From: Bacillus sp. S/N-304-OC-R1
Lineage (GTDB): Bacteria > Bacillota > Bacilli > Bacillales > Cytobacillaceae
Assembly (NCBI RefSeq): GCF_019749375.1
Contig: NZ_JACWFE010000001.1
Location: forward strand, 124,001-188,000
Direction of reading: 5' to 3'
DNA: 64,000 nucleotides
Under the pieces are notes generated by a model, which saw only the letters and a program-made list of their open reading frames with translations, was not told the origin of the DNA and did no database searches. The position numbers and the translations under genes were made by a program. Shown piece by piece: positions 18,050-26,674 of this stretch (positions within the stretch are counted from its first letter, which is position 1; every line of letters starts with the position of its first letter).

Positions 18050-19007
18050 CATGGTTTTTCTTTAAGGATAGCCTTCCAAGCAGAATATAAATTATTAATC
18101 CAATTACGGTTAAAAGAGCCACAATATATTTTGCTTCAAGAGAGATAGCAGCTGGGGTAATAAAACCCTCGATAATTCCAGCAATGACAAATAGGGGAAT
18201 CGTTCCAAGCAAAAGCTGCACAGATCGTTTTGCTCCTTTCTTTAGCTGAAACAGTCTGGAGTTATTCCCTGGAACAAATAGCTTATAGCCCATCAATAAT
18301 CCGGCACCGCCAGCAATAAAAATAGCGGTCAATTCGATCATCCCATGTGGTACGATATAAGCCCAGAATTCATACGACATGCCGTGGTGCCAAAATAGGG
18401 CAGCTAAAGAGCCAACGATTATCCCGTTGTAGATTAATAAATAAACAGTCAAAATGCCAAATGTGACACCACCTGCAAATGCCAAAATGGCGACTTTAAT
18501 ATTATTCGTCATGATAGAAGCTGACATAAGGGAAGAATCAACGGCACCATCGCTGCTCCCAAGGTTCTCAGGATTTACGCTTTGTGATATTTCCGAAGGC
18601 AGAATCGAGTAGATATTCAGTGGGTCATTGGCAACTGATAGAAAGCTGCCAACAGCGCCAATTGTAAACAAAATCATTGCACCTATAATAAATTTCCATT
18701 GCTCGAGTAATAAGCTAATAAACTTCGTTTTAAAAAAATAACTGATTTGCTTCGAGCTAGTCGTTTGACTTTTATACAATAGATTATGTGATTTGGAGAC
18801 AATAGCATTTAAATAGTGGGTCACTTCTTCATCAGGAAAATATGTTTGACTGTATGATAAATTTTGAGCAGCTTTTTGATACAGCCGGTGAAACTTATTA
18901 ATGTCTTCGCCGCTAATCGCACTTTTTCTTTTATGCATGGTTACGGTTAATATTTCGAGTTGTTTCCAATCTTCACGATGCTGTTTAATAAATTGCTTTA
19001 CATTCAT
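18027..19007 (-). CDS. Stage II sporulation protein M-like (SpoIIM/DUF95) membrane protein
   Basis: 326 residues: a soluble N-terminal helical part (1-100), then about six membrane segments with GIIVGSLAALFWHHGMSYEF and AYIVPHGMIELTAIFIAGGA (about 225-265), the hallmark of the SpoIIM/DUF95 family. Homologs occur in MoxR/DUF58 neighbourhoods outside sporulation, and here the gene lies between DUF58 and RDD genes in the opposite direction. True SpoIIM of the engulfment complex is shorter, so a paralog is more likely. Confidence 0.85.
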   Translation of the reverse strand: MNVKQFIKQHREDWKQLEILTVTMHKRKSAISGEDINKFHRLYQKAAQNLSYSQTYFPDEEVTHYLNAIVSKSHNLLYKSQTTSSKQISYFFKTKFISLLLEQWKFIIGAMILFTIGAVGSFLSVANDPLNIYSILPSEISQSVNPENLGSSDGAVDSSLMSASIMTNNIKVAILAFAGGVTFGILTVYLLIYNGIIVGSLAALFWHHGMSYEFWAYIVPHGMIELTAIFIAGGAGLLMGYKLFVPGNNSRLFQLKKGAKRSVQLLLGTIPLFVIAGIIEGFITPAAISLEAKYIVALLTVIGLIIYILLGRLSLKKNHAITDFDS

Positions 19008-19109
19008 ATGAACACCTCTTGTTAACTGCCATTATCCTTATTATAGTAATATTGTAGAAAAATAGAAATAATTTGGTTCAATTAACAAACAATGAGTGGA
19101 GGTTAGATC

Positions 19110-19913
19110 ATGAACCAAGACCAAATTGGGATTAAAACCCCTGAATATGTATCCTTAAACTTTCAGCTTGCTGGTCTTGGAAGCAGGACTGCAGCATTTT
19201 TAATTGATCAGATTATTTTAATAATCTCAAATATGTTAGTTTTGTTAGGACTTTTTGCGCTTTTATACGGGCAATCAAAATTATTCTTTTGGGATGAAAT
19301 AAGCTCTTCTACCTATGCCATAACGATTATTATTCTTTTTATCATTAATTGGGGATACTTTTTTGCCTTTGAATATTTTTCTGGAGGACGAACAATTGGC
19401 AAGAAAATACTCGGATTAAGAGTCATTCAGGAAAATGGGCATAGCATTACACTGCTTTCGAGCTTTATTCGTAATTTACTTCGCATTATTGATTCATTGC
19501 CAGCTAATTATTTTCTTGGCATGATTATGATTTTCTTTCACTCCAAACATAAAAGAATAGGGGATCTCGTCGCTGGAACAATTGTTGTTCACGAAAGAAG
19601 GACTGGCAAGAAAAAAAGACTTTCTCCACTAGAAAAAGAAATAGAGAGACGGGGTCTTACAAAAGAAAATATCAAATTAGAAGATGCAGTGATCAAATCA
19701 TTCAGTCAAAAGGACTGGCACTTAGTCAAAACATACTGCAACCGATTTTTACAATTATCAGATGAGGAAAGGATTATTCTTACGAGACAAGTTGCTGACA
19801 TTGTGTTCCCAAAAGCCGGGGTATTATTAAGTGGAAAAAATTTCAAAGAAATCGAAAATGTTTTATTAATTCTTTATTTAAATTTAAGAGACGAATGGGA
19901 ATATGAGTTATAA
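19110..19913 (+). CDS. RDD family membrane protein
   Basis: 267 residues with an RDD domain: QLAGLGSRTAAFLIDQI (Arg-Asp region about 17-33), three membrane segments, and FEYFSGGRTIGKKILGLRV (about 89-107). The C-terminal 100 residues are soluble and helical. RDD proteins commonly accompany SpoIIM and MoxR genes; the transported species or role is unknown. GGAGG site before ATG. Confidence 0.85.
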   Translation: MNQDQIGIKTPEYVSLNFQLAGLGSRTAAFLIDQIILIISNMLVLLGLFALLYGQSKLFFWDEISSSTYAITIIILFIINWGYFFAFEYFSGGRTIGKKILGLRVIQENGHSITLLSSFIRNLLRIIDSLPANYFLGMIMIFFHSKHKRIGDLVAGTIVVHERRTGKKKRLSPLEKEIERRGLTKENIKLEDAVIKSFSQKDWHLVKTYCNRFLQLSDEERIILTRQVADIVFPKAGVLLSGKNFKEIENVLLILYLNLRDEWEYEL

Positions 19914-19956
19914 AAAAAGCGCTAAAAGAACGGATCGTTCTTTTAGCGCTTTTTAA
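19914..19956. terminator. Bidirectional terminator between convergent genes
   Basis: A perfect 19-bp stem, AAAAAGCGCTAAAAGAACG (19914-19932) with its complement (19936-19954) around a 3-base loop, A-rich before and T-rich after. It serves the RDD gene on + and the hypothetical gene on -. The last codons and the stop of the minus gene lie inside the stem. Confidence 0.95.
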
Positions 19957-20719
19957 TTTTGGAAGGATTATTGATTTTGTAATGTACTGGCTCCGAAACA
20001 ATGAATTCCTCTTCTGCATCTTTAGCTTTTGGCAATTTTTTCCTAACTATTTTCCCATCAAATTCAAGAATATCTCCAGGCTGCAATTCAAACTTCTTCA
20101 ATGTTTTCGAATGAGAGCACCATGATAAACCAACATCGATTGGATTTTCTTGCTCAATCCTAACATCCTCCAATACAATGACTTCATCATTTTCTTCATT
20201 AAAGTTGTTCCAGCTGAATGCGAATTGCTTTACAGCTGCAGTAAAATGAACTTTATCCTCTGGAAGCTCAAGCTTTACAGGCTTTTCTTTCTTTTCGTTT
20301 TTGTTGTTTCCTTCGTTGACTTTTTCGGTTCTTTTAACAGGTGTTGCATCTGTTTCCTTATTTTCTGCTACTGAAGCAGCTGCTGGAGCTGCTGCTGCTT
20401 CAGTAAAAGTTCCTTTTCCAAAGCTTGAAGCTTGCATTTCTTTTAAATAGGCAGGATGGATGCATGTTAAGCTTCCGTCCTGGAATTCAATAATGATTGT
20501 GTTTTGATCATTTTCCTTGCCATAGACTTCATAACCTTTTACAGTAACTGTATATAGGAGATTTTTCTCCTTATACAGGAATTGTTTTTTTACTTCTTTT
20601 GTTGTAGAAAGTCCCCATTCTCTGACTTTTTCTGAATAGTGAACATCATCTGTAAATGTCTCATATTCTCCTTTTGGAGGAAGCAGGTATATTTCTTTAA
20701 TTTGGGAAGTTGCAGACAT
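19943..20719 (-). CDS. Hypothetical protein with low-complexity linker
   Basis: 258 residues that I cannot assign to a family. The N-terminal 95 residues look folded (mixed beta, IIIEFQDGSLTCIHP). Residues about 100-145 are an Ala/Lys/Glu/Asn-rich linker, and the C-terminal 110 residues are beta-rich with LQPGDILEFDGKIV and end VHYKINNPSKIKKR, a pattern that could be a small OB- or SH3-like barrel. No signal peptide. The final codons run into the shared terminator hairpin. Monocistronic, facing the RDD gene. Confidence 0.75.
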   Translation of the reverse strand: MSATSQIKEIYLLPPKGEYETFTDDVHYSEKVREWGLSTTKEVKKQFLYKEKNLLYTVTVKGYEVYGKENDQNTIIIEFQDGSLTCIHPAYLKEMQASSFGKGTFTEAAAAPAAASVAENKETDATPVKRTEKVNEGNNKNEKKEKPVKLELPEDKVHFTAAVKQFAFSWNNFNEENDEVIVLEDVRIEQENPIDVGLSWCSHSKTLKKFELQPGDILEFDGKIVRKKLPKAKDAEEEFIVSEPVHYKINNPSKIKKR

Positions 20720-20864
20720 GAATACTCAACCTTTCGTAGGAATATTTATAACAATCAGGAACGTGCTTATAATCATTAACCATATATTAACTCATTCAAA
20801 GGGGTTTGTTAATGATTTCTAGAATAATGATAGAAGCTAAAAATTGTGTAAAGGAGAAAAAAAT

Positions 20865-22652
20865 ATGCAAACATATGCTAGCAGACAAGAAATCCCAGGC
20901 TACGAGAAATGGAATTTATCAGATATTTATTCTGACATAAGCTCTTGGGAAGAAGATTATGAAAAAATTGAAGGATTGGCAAAAAAGCTGAAGGGATATG
21001 ATGGAAAAATCCAAGATGGCAATTCAATGCTTCGATTCCTTAAAAACAGAGAACAGCTATCATTTATTTTTAACAAACTATATGCCTATGCGATGTTAAA
21101 GGTAGATGAAGATACAAGGGAGACCAATGCTCAAGCATTATTAGACCGTGCAAAGCAGCTAAGTGTCAAAGTTAGTGCCTCATCAGCTTTCTTTTTGCCA
21201 TTCCTATTAAGTTTAGATGAAGATACATTAAAAGCATACATAGCATCAGAAGAAAGTTTAAAGTATTTCGAGAATGACTTATGGGAATCATTCCGATATA
21301 AGCCACATGTACTTAATAAAGAGCAAGAAGAGCTGCTTTCGCAATTAGGTGAAGCATTTTCAGTTCCTAGCCAAACATTCGGCATGATGAATAATGCCGA
21401 TATCAAATTTGGTGAGGTTGCTACAGAGAATGGAAAGAAGGTTGAATTAACGAGAGGGATGTATGCAAAGTTAATTGAAGATGATGATAGAGAAAAACGC
21501 AGGGAAGCCTATAAGGCATATTATCAGCCTTATTTACAGTTAAAGAACTCTATTGCTTCTACTTTAGCAGGCGCTATAAAAAATAATGTTACCCTTTCTA
21601 AGGTACGCCATTATCCATCAGCACTAGAAAAAGCTTTATTTGGTGATAATGTTCAGAAAGAAGTGTACGAAAATCTAATCGATACAACTAAAGAATATAT
21701 TGCTCCGCTGCACAAATATTCCCGTATTCGGAAGGAAATACTCGGAGTTGAAGAACTTAGACAATATGACTTGAGTGCACCACTTGTAAAAGGAGTAAAA
21801 CCAGTCATCTCATATGAAGAAGCATTTAAAACAATGAAAAAAGCCTTAACTCCTCTTGGTGATGAATATAGTAAAATCCTGGATGAATTTAAAGATGGTC
21901 AATATATAGATGTAAGGGAAACTCCTGGAAAAAGATCAGGTGCTTATAATCTTGGCGTCTACGGTGTACATCCATACATTCTATTAAATCATCAAGATGA
22001 TTTGGATAGCTTATTCACTCTTGTTCATGAATGCGGTCATGGTGTGCACAGCAAACTAAGCTCACAGCATCAGCCTCAAATTACTGCTCGTTATAGTATA
22101 TTTGTTGCTGAAGTAGCTTCAACAGTTAATGAAGTTTTGTTAATTAACTATTTATTAAATAATGAAACGGATTTTGATATGAAGAAACACTTATTAAATC
22201 ATTTCATTGACCAGTTTAGGGGAACATTTTTCACTCAAGTAATGTTTGCCGAGTTTGAGAAAATTACACATGAGCTGGCTGAAAAAGGAGCGCCATTAAA
22301 TGTCGAGGTATTCAATAGAACATATGAGACTCTATTTAGAGATTACAATGGAGAAGAAGTCGTATTTGATGAAGAGGTAAAATACGGCTGGTCTAGAATT
22401 CCTCACTTTTATCGCCCATTTTACGTTTATAAATATGCGACCGGCTTCGCTTCAGCTATTCATCTTGCTACTAAAATCTTAGAGGGAGACAAAGATACAC
22501 TTCAATCCTATTTACAATTCTTAAGAAGCGGAAGCTCCGATTATCCTCTGGAATTACTTAAGAAAACTGGCGTAGACCTTACTTCACCAATGCCAATTAA
22601 AAATACACTTAAAAGATTTTCCGAACTTGTTGATGAATTTTCTTTGCTATAG
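20865..22652 (+). CDS. pepF: Oligoendopeptidase F (M3B zinc peptidase)
   Basis: Cytosolic metallopeptidase that cleaves oligopeptides of roughly 7-17 residues. Zinc motif HECGH (LVHECGHGVHS, about residues 384-394) with the downstream glutamate region VAEVASTVNEV. 595 residues, the usual PepF length. Start at 20865, 8 bases after AAGGAG; an upstream in-frame ATG at 20844 would place the ribosome site inside the gene. Monocistronic with its own terminator. Confidence 0.95.
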   Translation: MQTYASRQEIPGYEKWNLSDIYSDISSWEEDYEKIEGLAKKLKGYDGKIQDGNSMLRFLKNREQLSFIFNKLYAYAMLKVDEDTRETNAQALLDRAKQLSVKVSASSAFFLPFLLSLDEDTLKAYIASEESLKYFENDLWESFRYKPHVLNKEQEELLSQLGEAFSVPSQTFGMMNNADIKFGEVATENGKKVELTRGMYAKLIEDDDREKRREAYKAYYQPYLQLKNSIASTLAGAIKNNVTLSKVRHYPSALEKALFGDNVQKEVYENLIDTTKEYIAPLHKYSRIRKEILGVEELRQYDLSAPLVKGVKPVISYEEAFKTMKKALTPLGDEYSKILDEFKDGQYIDVRETPGKRSGAYNLGVYGVHPYILLNHQDDLDSLFTLVHECGHGVHSKLSSQHQPQITARYSIFVAEVASTVNEVLLINYLLNNETDFDMKKHLLNHFIDQFRGTFFTQVMFAEFEKITHELAEKGAPLNVEVFNRTYETLFRDYNGEEVVFDEEVKYGWSRIPHFYRPFYVYKYATGFASAIHLATKILEGDKDTLQSYLQFLRSGSSDYPLELLKKTGVDLTSPMPIKNTLKRFSELVDEFSLL

Positions 22653-22653
22653 G

Positions 22654-22680
22654 GAGCTGCTAATGCAGCTCTTTTCTTTT
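22654..22680 (+). terminator. Terminator of pepF
   Basis: GAGCTGC (22654-22660) pairs with GCAGCTC (22665-22671) around TAAT, then T-rich. Confidence 0.85.
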
Positions 22681-22682
22681 TA

Positions 22683-22730
22683 TTGACAATATGATTTTAT
22701 TATATTAATATAAATCTCGTATTCGAGATA
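22683..22730 (+). promoter_or_regulatory. Sigma-A promoter with MhqR-type operator for azoR
   Basis: -35 TTGACA (22683-22688), 17-base spacer, -10 TAATAT (22706-22711). The dyad aATCTcgtAtTCgAGATa (22713-22730) overlies the expected transcription start. It matches the MhqR box consensus as I recall it from Bacillus subtilis (tATCTcgaAtTCgAGATa), with only the first base and one central base different. MhqR is a MarR-type repressor released by quinones, and azoR2 is one of its known targets. Confidence 0.85.
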
Positions 22731-22791
22731 AATAGATTGAATATATCTTAATTAAATATAATATTATTATACATCGGAGGTATTTTAAATT

Positions 22792-23418
22792 ATGTCAAAA
22801 GTACTTTTTGTTAAAGCAAATGATCGTCCTGCTAATCAAGCTATTAGTGCAAAAATGTATGATGCATTTTTACAAACATATAAAGAAGCAAATAAAAATG
22901 ATGAGATCATCGAGTTAGATTTATTCAATGAAAAAATTCCTACTTATGGAAACACAGCCATTACCGGTGCCTATAAGGCTAAGCAAGGAATGGAACTGAC
23001 AGCTGAAGAAGAGAAAGCTGTTCAGTTAATTGATCAATATTTAGATCAATTCTTCGCAGCAGATAAAATTGTATTCGCATTCCCATTATGGAATTCAACT
23101 GTTCCTGCACCGCTAATTAATTACCTAGCATACTTAGCTCAGGCTGGACGAACTTTTAAATATACTGCAGAAGGTCCAGTTGGATTAGCAGGAGATAAAA
23201 AAGTTATGCTGTTAAATGCACGTGGCTCTGATTATTCACTTGAGTATATGGCTGGTTCCGAAATGGCTGTTAATCTAGTGAAGGCAACGATTGCACTGTG
23301 GGGAATTTCAAATCCAGAAGTAGTAATTATTGAAGGACATAATCAATATCCAGATCGTTCTCAGCAAATAATCGAGGAGGGATTAGAAAAAACTGCAAAA
23401 GCTGCTGCAGCCTTCTAA
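22792..23418 (+). CDS. azoR: FMN-dependent NADH azoreductase (AzoR type)
   Basis: A 208-residue flavodoxin-fold quinone/azo reductase. N-terminal VLFVKANDRPANQAISAKMY binds FMN phosphate; FAFPLWNSTVPAPLINYLAY (about 96-115) and LLNARGSDYS are family blocks. It reduces quinones and azo dyes by two electrons using NADH, protecting thiols. GGAGG lies upstream. The MhqR-type operator in its promoter points to induction by quinone stress, as for azoR2 of Bacillus subtilis. Confidence 0.92.
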   Translation: MSKVLFVKANDRPANQAISAKMYDAFLQTYKEANKNDEIIELDLFNEKIPTYGNTAITGAYKAKQGMELTAEEEKAVQLIDQYLDQFFAADKIVFAFPLWNSTVPAPLINYLAYLAQAGRTFKYTAEGPVGLAGDKKVMLLNARGSDYSLEYMAGSEMAVNLVKATIALWGISNPEVVIIEGHNQYPDRSQQIIEEGLEKTAKAAAAF

Positions 23419-23434
23419 TCAATTCACATTAAAG

Positions 23435-23466
23435 CAAGCCCATCTTTTAAGGTGGGTTTGTTTTTA
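23435..23466 (+). terminator. Terminator of azoR
   Basis: CAAGCCCAT (23435-23443) pairs with GTGGGTTTG (23452-23460) with two G-T pairs, then T-rich. Confidence 0.8.
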
Positions 23467-23555
23467 TTTATTAATTTTCAAAAGAATGATATTTTTACAT
23501 AGAAAGTAATGATAAACTTGTAGAAACGAAATTTTACAAAAAAGAGAGGCTCAAA

Positions 23556-24347
23556 ATGATAAAGGCTATTTTTTTCGATTTAGATGACACCCTCTTGTGG
23601 GATCAAAAAAGTGTGAAAGAAGCGTTTTTAGCAACATGCAAAATTGCACATGATCGCTATGGATTAGATCCTGATCAATTAGAAGAAGCGGTGCGTGAAG
23701 CTGCCAGAAATCTATACTCTTCCTATGAAACATATGATTTTACACAGATGATCGGTATTAATCCGTTTGAAGGACTTTGGGGAAATTTCCTAGATGATCA
23801 TGATGAGTTTAAAAAAATGAGTGAAATCATACCTGCCTATAGACGTGATGCATGGACGGAAGGTTTATCAAAAATGGGATTCGATGACCCTGAATTTGGT
23901 TATGAATTAGCGGAAAGATTTCCTGAAGAGAGGAGAAAAAATCCATTCGTCTATGAAGAAACTTTTCAAGTATTAGATGCATTAAAGGGGAAGTATAAGC
24001 TGCTGCTATTAACAAATGGGTCTCCTGATCTGCAGCATACAAAATTAAAGATTACACCTGAAATTGCCCCATTTTTTGATCAAATTCTTATTTCAGGTGA
24101 TTTCGGAAGAGGTAAACCAGATCCTTCTATATTTGAACATGCATTATCTCTTATGTCTTTACAAAAGGATGAAGTGCTAATGGTCGGAGATAATCTGATG
24201 ACTGATATTCTCGGTGCCAATCGCTGTGGCATTAAGTCAGTTTGGATTAACAGACATGATAAGGAACGGAATGAAGTAGTTCCTGCATATGAGATCCGGC
24301 ATCTGGAAGAAATCTTTAATATATTGGATAGCTTCAATGATTTATAA
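23556..24347 (+). CDS. HAD-superfamily hydrolase
   Basis: 263 residues with all four HAD motifs: FFDLDDTL (motif I, Asp nucleophile about residue 8), LLLTNGSPD (motif II), [12 protein letters not shown] (motif III lysine) and [12 protein letters not shown] (motif IV). A helical cap lies between motifs I and II, as in YjjG/NANP-type phosphatases. Likely a small-metabolite phosphatase with unknown substrate. Monocistronic. Confidence 0.9.
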   Translation: MIKAIFFDLDDTLLWDQKSVKEAFLATCKIAHDRYGLDPDQLEEAVREAARNLYSSYETYDFTQMIGINPFEGLWGNFLDDHDEFKKMSEIIPAYRRDAWTEGLSKMGFDDPEFGYELAERFPEERRKNPFVYEETFQVLDALKGKYKLLLLTNGSPDLQHTKLKITPEIAPFFDQILISGDFGRGKPDPSIFEHALSLMSLQKDEVLMVGDNLMTDILGANRCGIKSVWINRHDKERNEVVPAYEIRHLEEIFNILDSFNDL

Positions 24348-24352
24348 AACAT

Positions 24353-24385
24353 TAGGCGCTGAATAGATCAGCGCCTAATTTTATG
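24353..24385. terminator. Bidirectional terminator between HAD and ger genes
   Basis: TTAGGCGCTGA (24353-24363) pairs perfectly with TCAGCGCCTAA (24369-24379), flanked by A-run and T-run, serving both converging units. Confidence 0.9.
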
Positions 24386-25481
24386 CTTTTTTGTCAGCAG
24401 CCAAACCTTTGCGGATGCTGCCAACAATCAATAACAGCATAGGAATTCCAACCATATTAATAGGCAATACATACTTTACCCAATATTCTTTCACATATTG
24501 TATTCCAAATAGAGTGACAGTTGGCTCTTGTACGGCCAAAACAAACGTCACAATTGCCACAAACCAAATTGCCTTTTTCCAATCCTTCAATTTAAGTAAC
24601 TGAGCTGTCCCATAGCTTGCAGCAAAAAAGTATAACGATAATTTTATAAATACACTCAGGATCCAAATAAGGACTGCAATGATCTCTAAGTTTTGAATAA
24701 AATTCATGATGGAAATAAAGCGAACCATATCAATAGCAGGGAACAATAATTTTGATGAGATTTGTGGCCCGAATATCATTAAGGTTGTGATGATTGAAGT
24801 ACTTACAAATATACCAGAGAGCACAATACCCCAAATAGCTCTGGAAAGAGACTTCCTTGGTTCATCCATGAATGCAACAAGCATCATTATTAACACAGAC
24901 TCTCCCAAAAATGATAGTGGAGACAAGGATCCCTTTAAAATTGGAAGAAAACCATTTTCCGAATAAATCGGCAACAACTTTTGAAAGTCAAGATTTGGAA
25001 TTGTAAGAAAAACTAAAAAAATGACCATCGTGAGTACAAGTGCTCCGAATACTTCACTGCAGCGACCAATTCCTTCAATTCCACCAATATAATTTATATA
25101 GATAATAATGATCATCATTGTTAAGATTAATGACCATGACGGCGTTTGAGGCAACAGAATGGTTATAGTAAATTGTGAAAACTCTCCGAGAATATTCCCA
25201 ATTACTGAATACCATTGAATAAAATAAATGAAGATAATAATTGTACCAATCCATTTGCCTAAAATTAATTTACTAAATTCGATTAAAGTTTTTCCTGGAT
25301 AAAATTGCGTGACCTTATTCGCAATAAATAAGATGACGACACCTAAGATGATAGAAAAAAAGGAGGAAATCCAAGCGTCTTGTTTTGCTTCAATAATGGC
25401 AGGATTCACTGATAACAAAAGCATATTTCCAGTCTCAAAAGTAAAAATAATCCAAAAAATTTGCATAGGACTAATTTTCAT
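24381..25481 (-). CDS. gerKB: Spore germination receptor B subunit (GerKB/GerBB-type permease)
   Basis: 366 residues with ten membrane segments, an APC-fold spore germination permease of the GerXB family, located in the spore inner membrane and taken to bind the germinant. The N-terminal ISPMQIFWIIFTFETGNMLL is typical. It is last in an A-C-B ordered operon, the gene order of gerK rather than gerA or gerB (A-B-C), so the symbol is by order and not proven. Overlaps the C-subunit gene by 4 bases. Confidence 0.85.
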   Translation of the reverse strand: MKISPMQIFWIIFTFETGNMLLLSVNPAIIEAKQDAWISSFFSIILGVVILFIANKVTQFYPGKTLIEFSKLILGKWIGTIIIFIYFIQWYSVIGNILGEFSQFTITILLPQTPSWSLILTMMIIIIYINYIGGIEGIGRCSEVFGALVLTMVIFLVFLTIPNLDFQKLLPIYSENGFLPILKGSLSPLSFLGESVLIMMLVAFMDEPRKSLSRAIWGIVLSGIFVSTSIITTLMIFGPQISSKLLFPAIDMVRFISIMNFIQNLEIIAVLIWILSVFIKLSLYFFAASYGTAQLLKLKDWKKAIWFVAIVTFVLAVQEPTVTLFGIQYVKEYWVKYVLPINMVGIPMLLLIVGSIRKGLAADKKA

Positions 25482-26674
25482 TTATTAATCTCGCTCTCTT
25501 TTTGCAAGATTGATGGTCCTGTCATACCAACCCGCCTTATTTGTAAATTAGATGTCACGACGATGTCTGCTTTAGAAAAATGCATGTCCCAATCCTTTCT
25601 TAAAGAACTCCACTTTTGGGGATATTTCTTATGAACTACATCGCCAAAGCCAAATATATCCTGGCCATATTTACCTTGAACCTTCTTGATTGTTTTATAA
25701 ACTATTTTTTTGGATTCTTTTTCAAATGCCTTTTTTAGCTTGTCAACATTTTTAGGATCATTAAGGTCTAAATTCGTATTATTTTCAAGAATGGCGCCTT
25801 TACCAGATAACTTCACAGTAATTTTTATTTTATTATCACTGCTTACTTCAGGTACAATATCACTTTTAATTTTTGTAAAAATCATACTTGCATTACCATC
25901 ATCATATTTCACAGTAAGTGTTAATTTTTTTAAAAGCCCTTTAATCCATAGAAAAGCTCGATTTTCCATATTGTTTAAATAGCCAACTAATTTTAGTTCT
26001 TTATTAAATACAGCGAGCCCTCCAATTCTCATGATTTTTTCAGATGTGATTCCTTCTGAGGACTTTCCTGTCTGAATTTTAGTAATCTCAATAACAGGGA
26101 GTGATGGACGAGTTCCATCGCTACTTGCTGCAATAAGAAAATTAACAAAAGCAATGTCTCCTCTGCCGCCATACTCTTGATGCCCTTTTATACCTGCAAC
26201 AGCAGGAGGTTTTTCTAACGGATCATTTAAATCAAGTACCTCTATTGCTGTAGCACCTTTAACGACAAATACATCTGTTCGCAAACTAACATCTGATCCT
26301 CGTGTGTTTGCATCCAATTTATTTGTTAATCCGCGCTTAGCAAATTCTTCACCGAAGAAAACAACTCTCCTATGACCAGGAAAAGATTCTCTAGATAGCT
26401 TTGCCTGTAAATTTTGTGTCGAATCATTTACATTTATTCCTTCTGATGAAATCGTAAAAAATGCATTTGCTCCAGAAGTACTGCCAGATTGAGACTGCAT
26501 ATTTGAGGGGACGACGATCTGCCCGCTAAGTTGAATATTTCCATTCTTTCCAACATCCCACCCTGTCGCAAGCCATAAACCTCTTTCATTTAATTCCTTG
26601 CGGTCCCAGCAGCCTGTTGTAAACAATACAGTTAAGCATATTGTACAAATTGTCATGCTTTTTCTTATCATCAT
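25478..26674 (-). CDS. gerKC: Spore germination receptor C subunit (Ger(x)C lipoprotein)
   Basis: 398 residues with a lipoprotein signal ending FTTGCWDRKELNERG; the Cys-Trp-Asp-Arg-Lys-Glu-Leu start of the mature protein is diagnostic for Ger(x)C proteins. It sits outside the inner spore membrane with the A and B subunits. The start overlaps the A-subunit stop by one base. Confidence 0.9.
   Translation of the reverse strand: MMIRKSMTICTICLTVLFTTGCWDRKELNERGLWLATGWDVGKNGNIQLSGQIVVPSNMQSQSGSTSGANAFFTISSEGINVNDSTQNLQAKLSRESFPGHRRVVFFGEEFAKRGLTNKLDANTRGSDVSLRTDVFVVKGATAIEVLDLNDPLEKPPAVAGIKGHQEYGGRGDIAFVNFLIAASSDGTRPSLPVIEITKIQTGKSSEGITSEKIMRIGGLAVFNKELKLVGYLNNMENRAFLWIKGLLKKLTLTVKYDDGNASMIFTKIKSDIVPEVSSDNKIKITVKLSGKGAILENNTNLDLNDPKNVDKLKKAFEKESKKIVYKTIKKVQGKYGQDIFGFGDVVHKKYPQKWSSLRKDWDMHFSKADIVVTSNLQIRRVGMTGPSILQKESEINK

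Noticed and set aside
18027-19007. Calling this gene spoIIM itself
   Set aside because: It is longer than SpoIIM of the engulfment complex and lies in a MoxR/DUF58/RDD neighbourhood, where SpoIIM-like paralogs are common.
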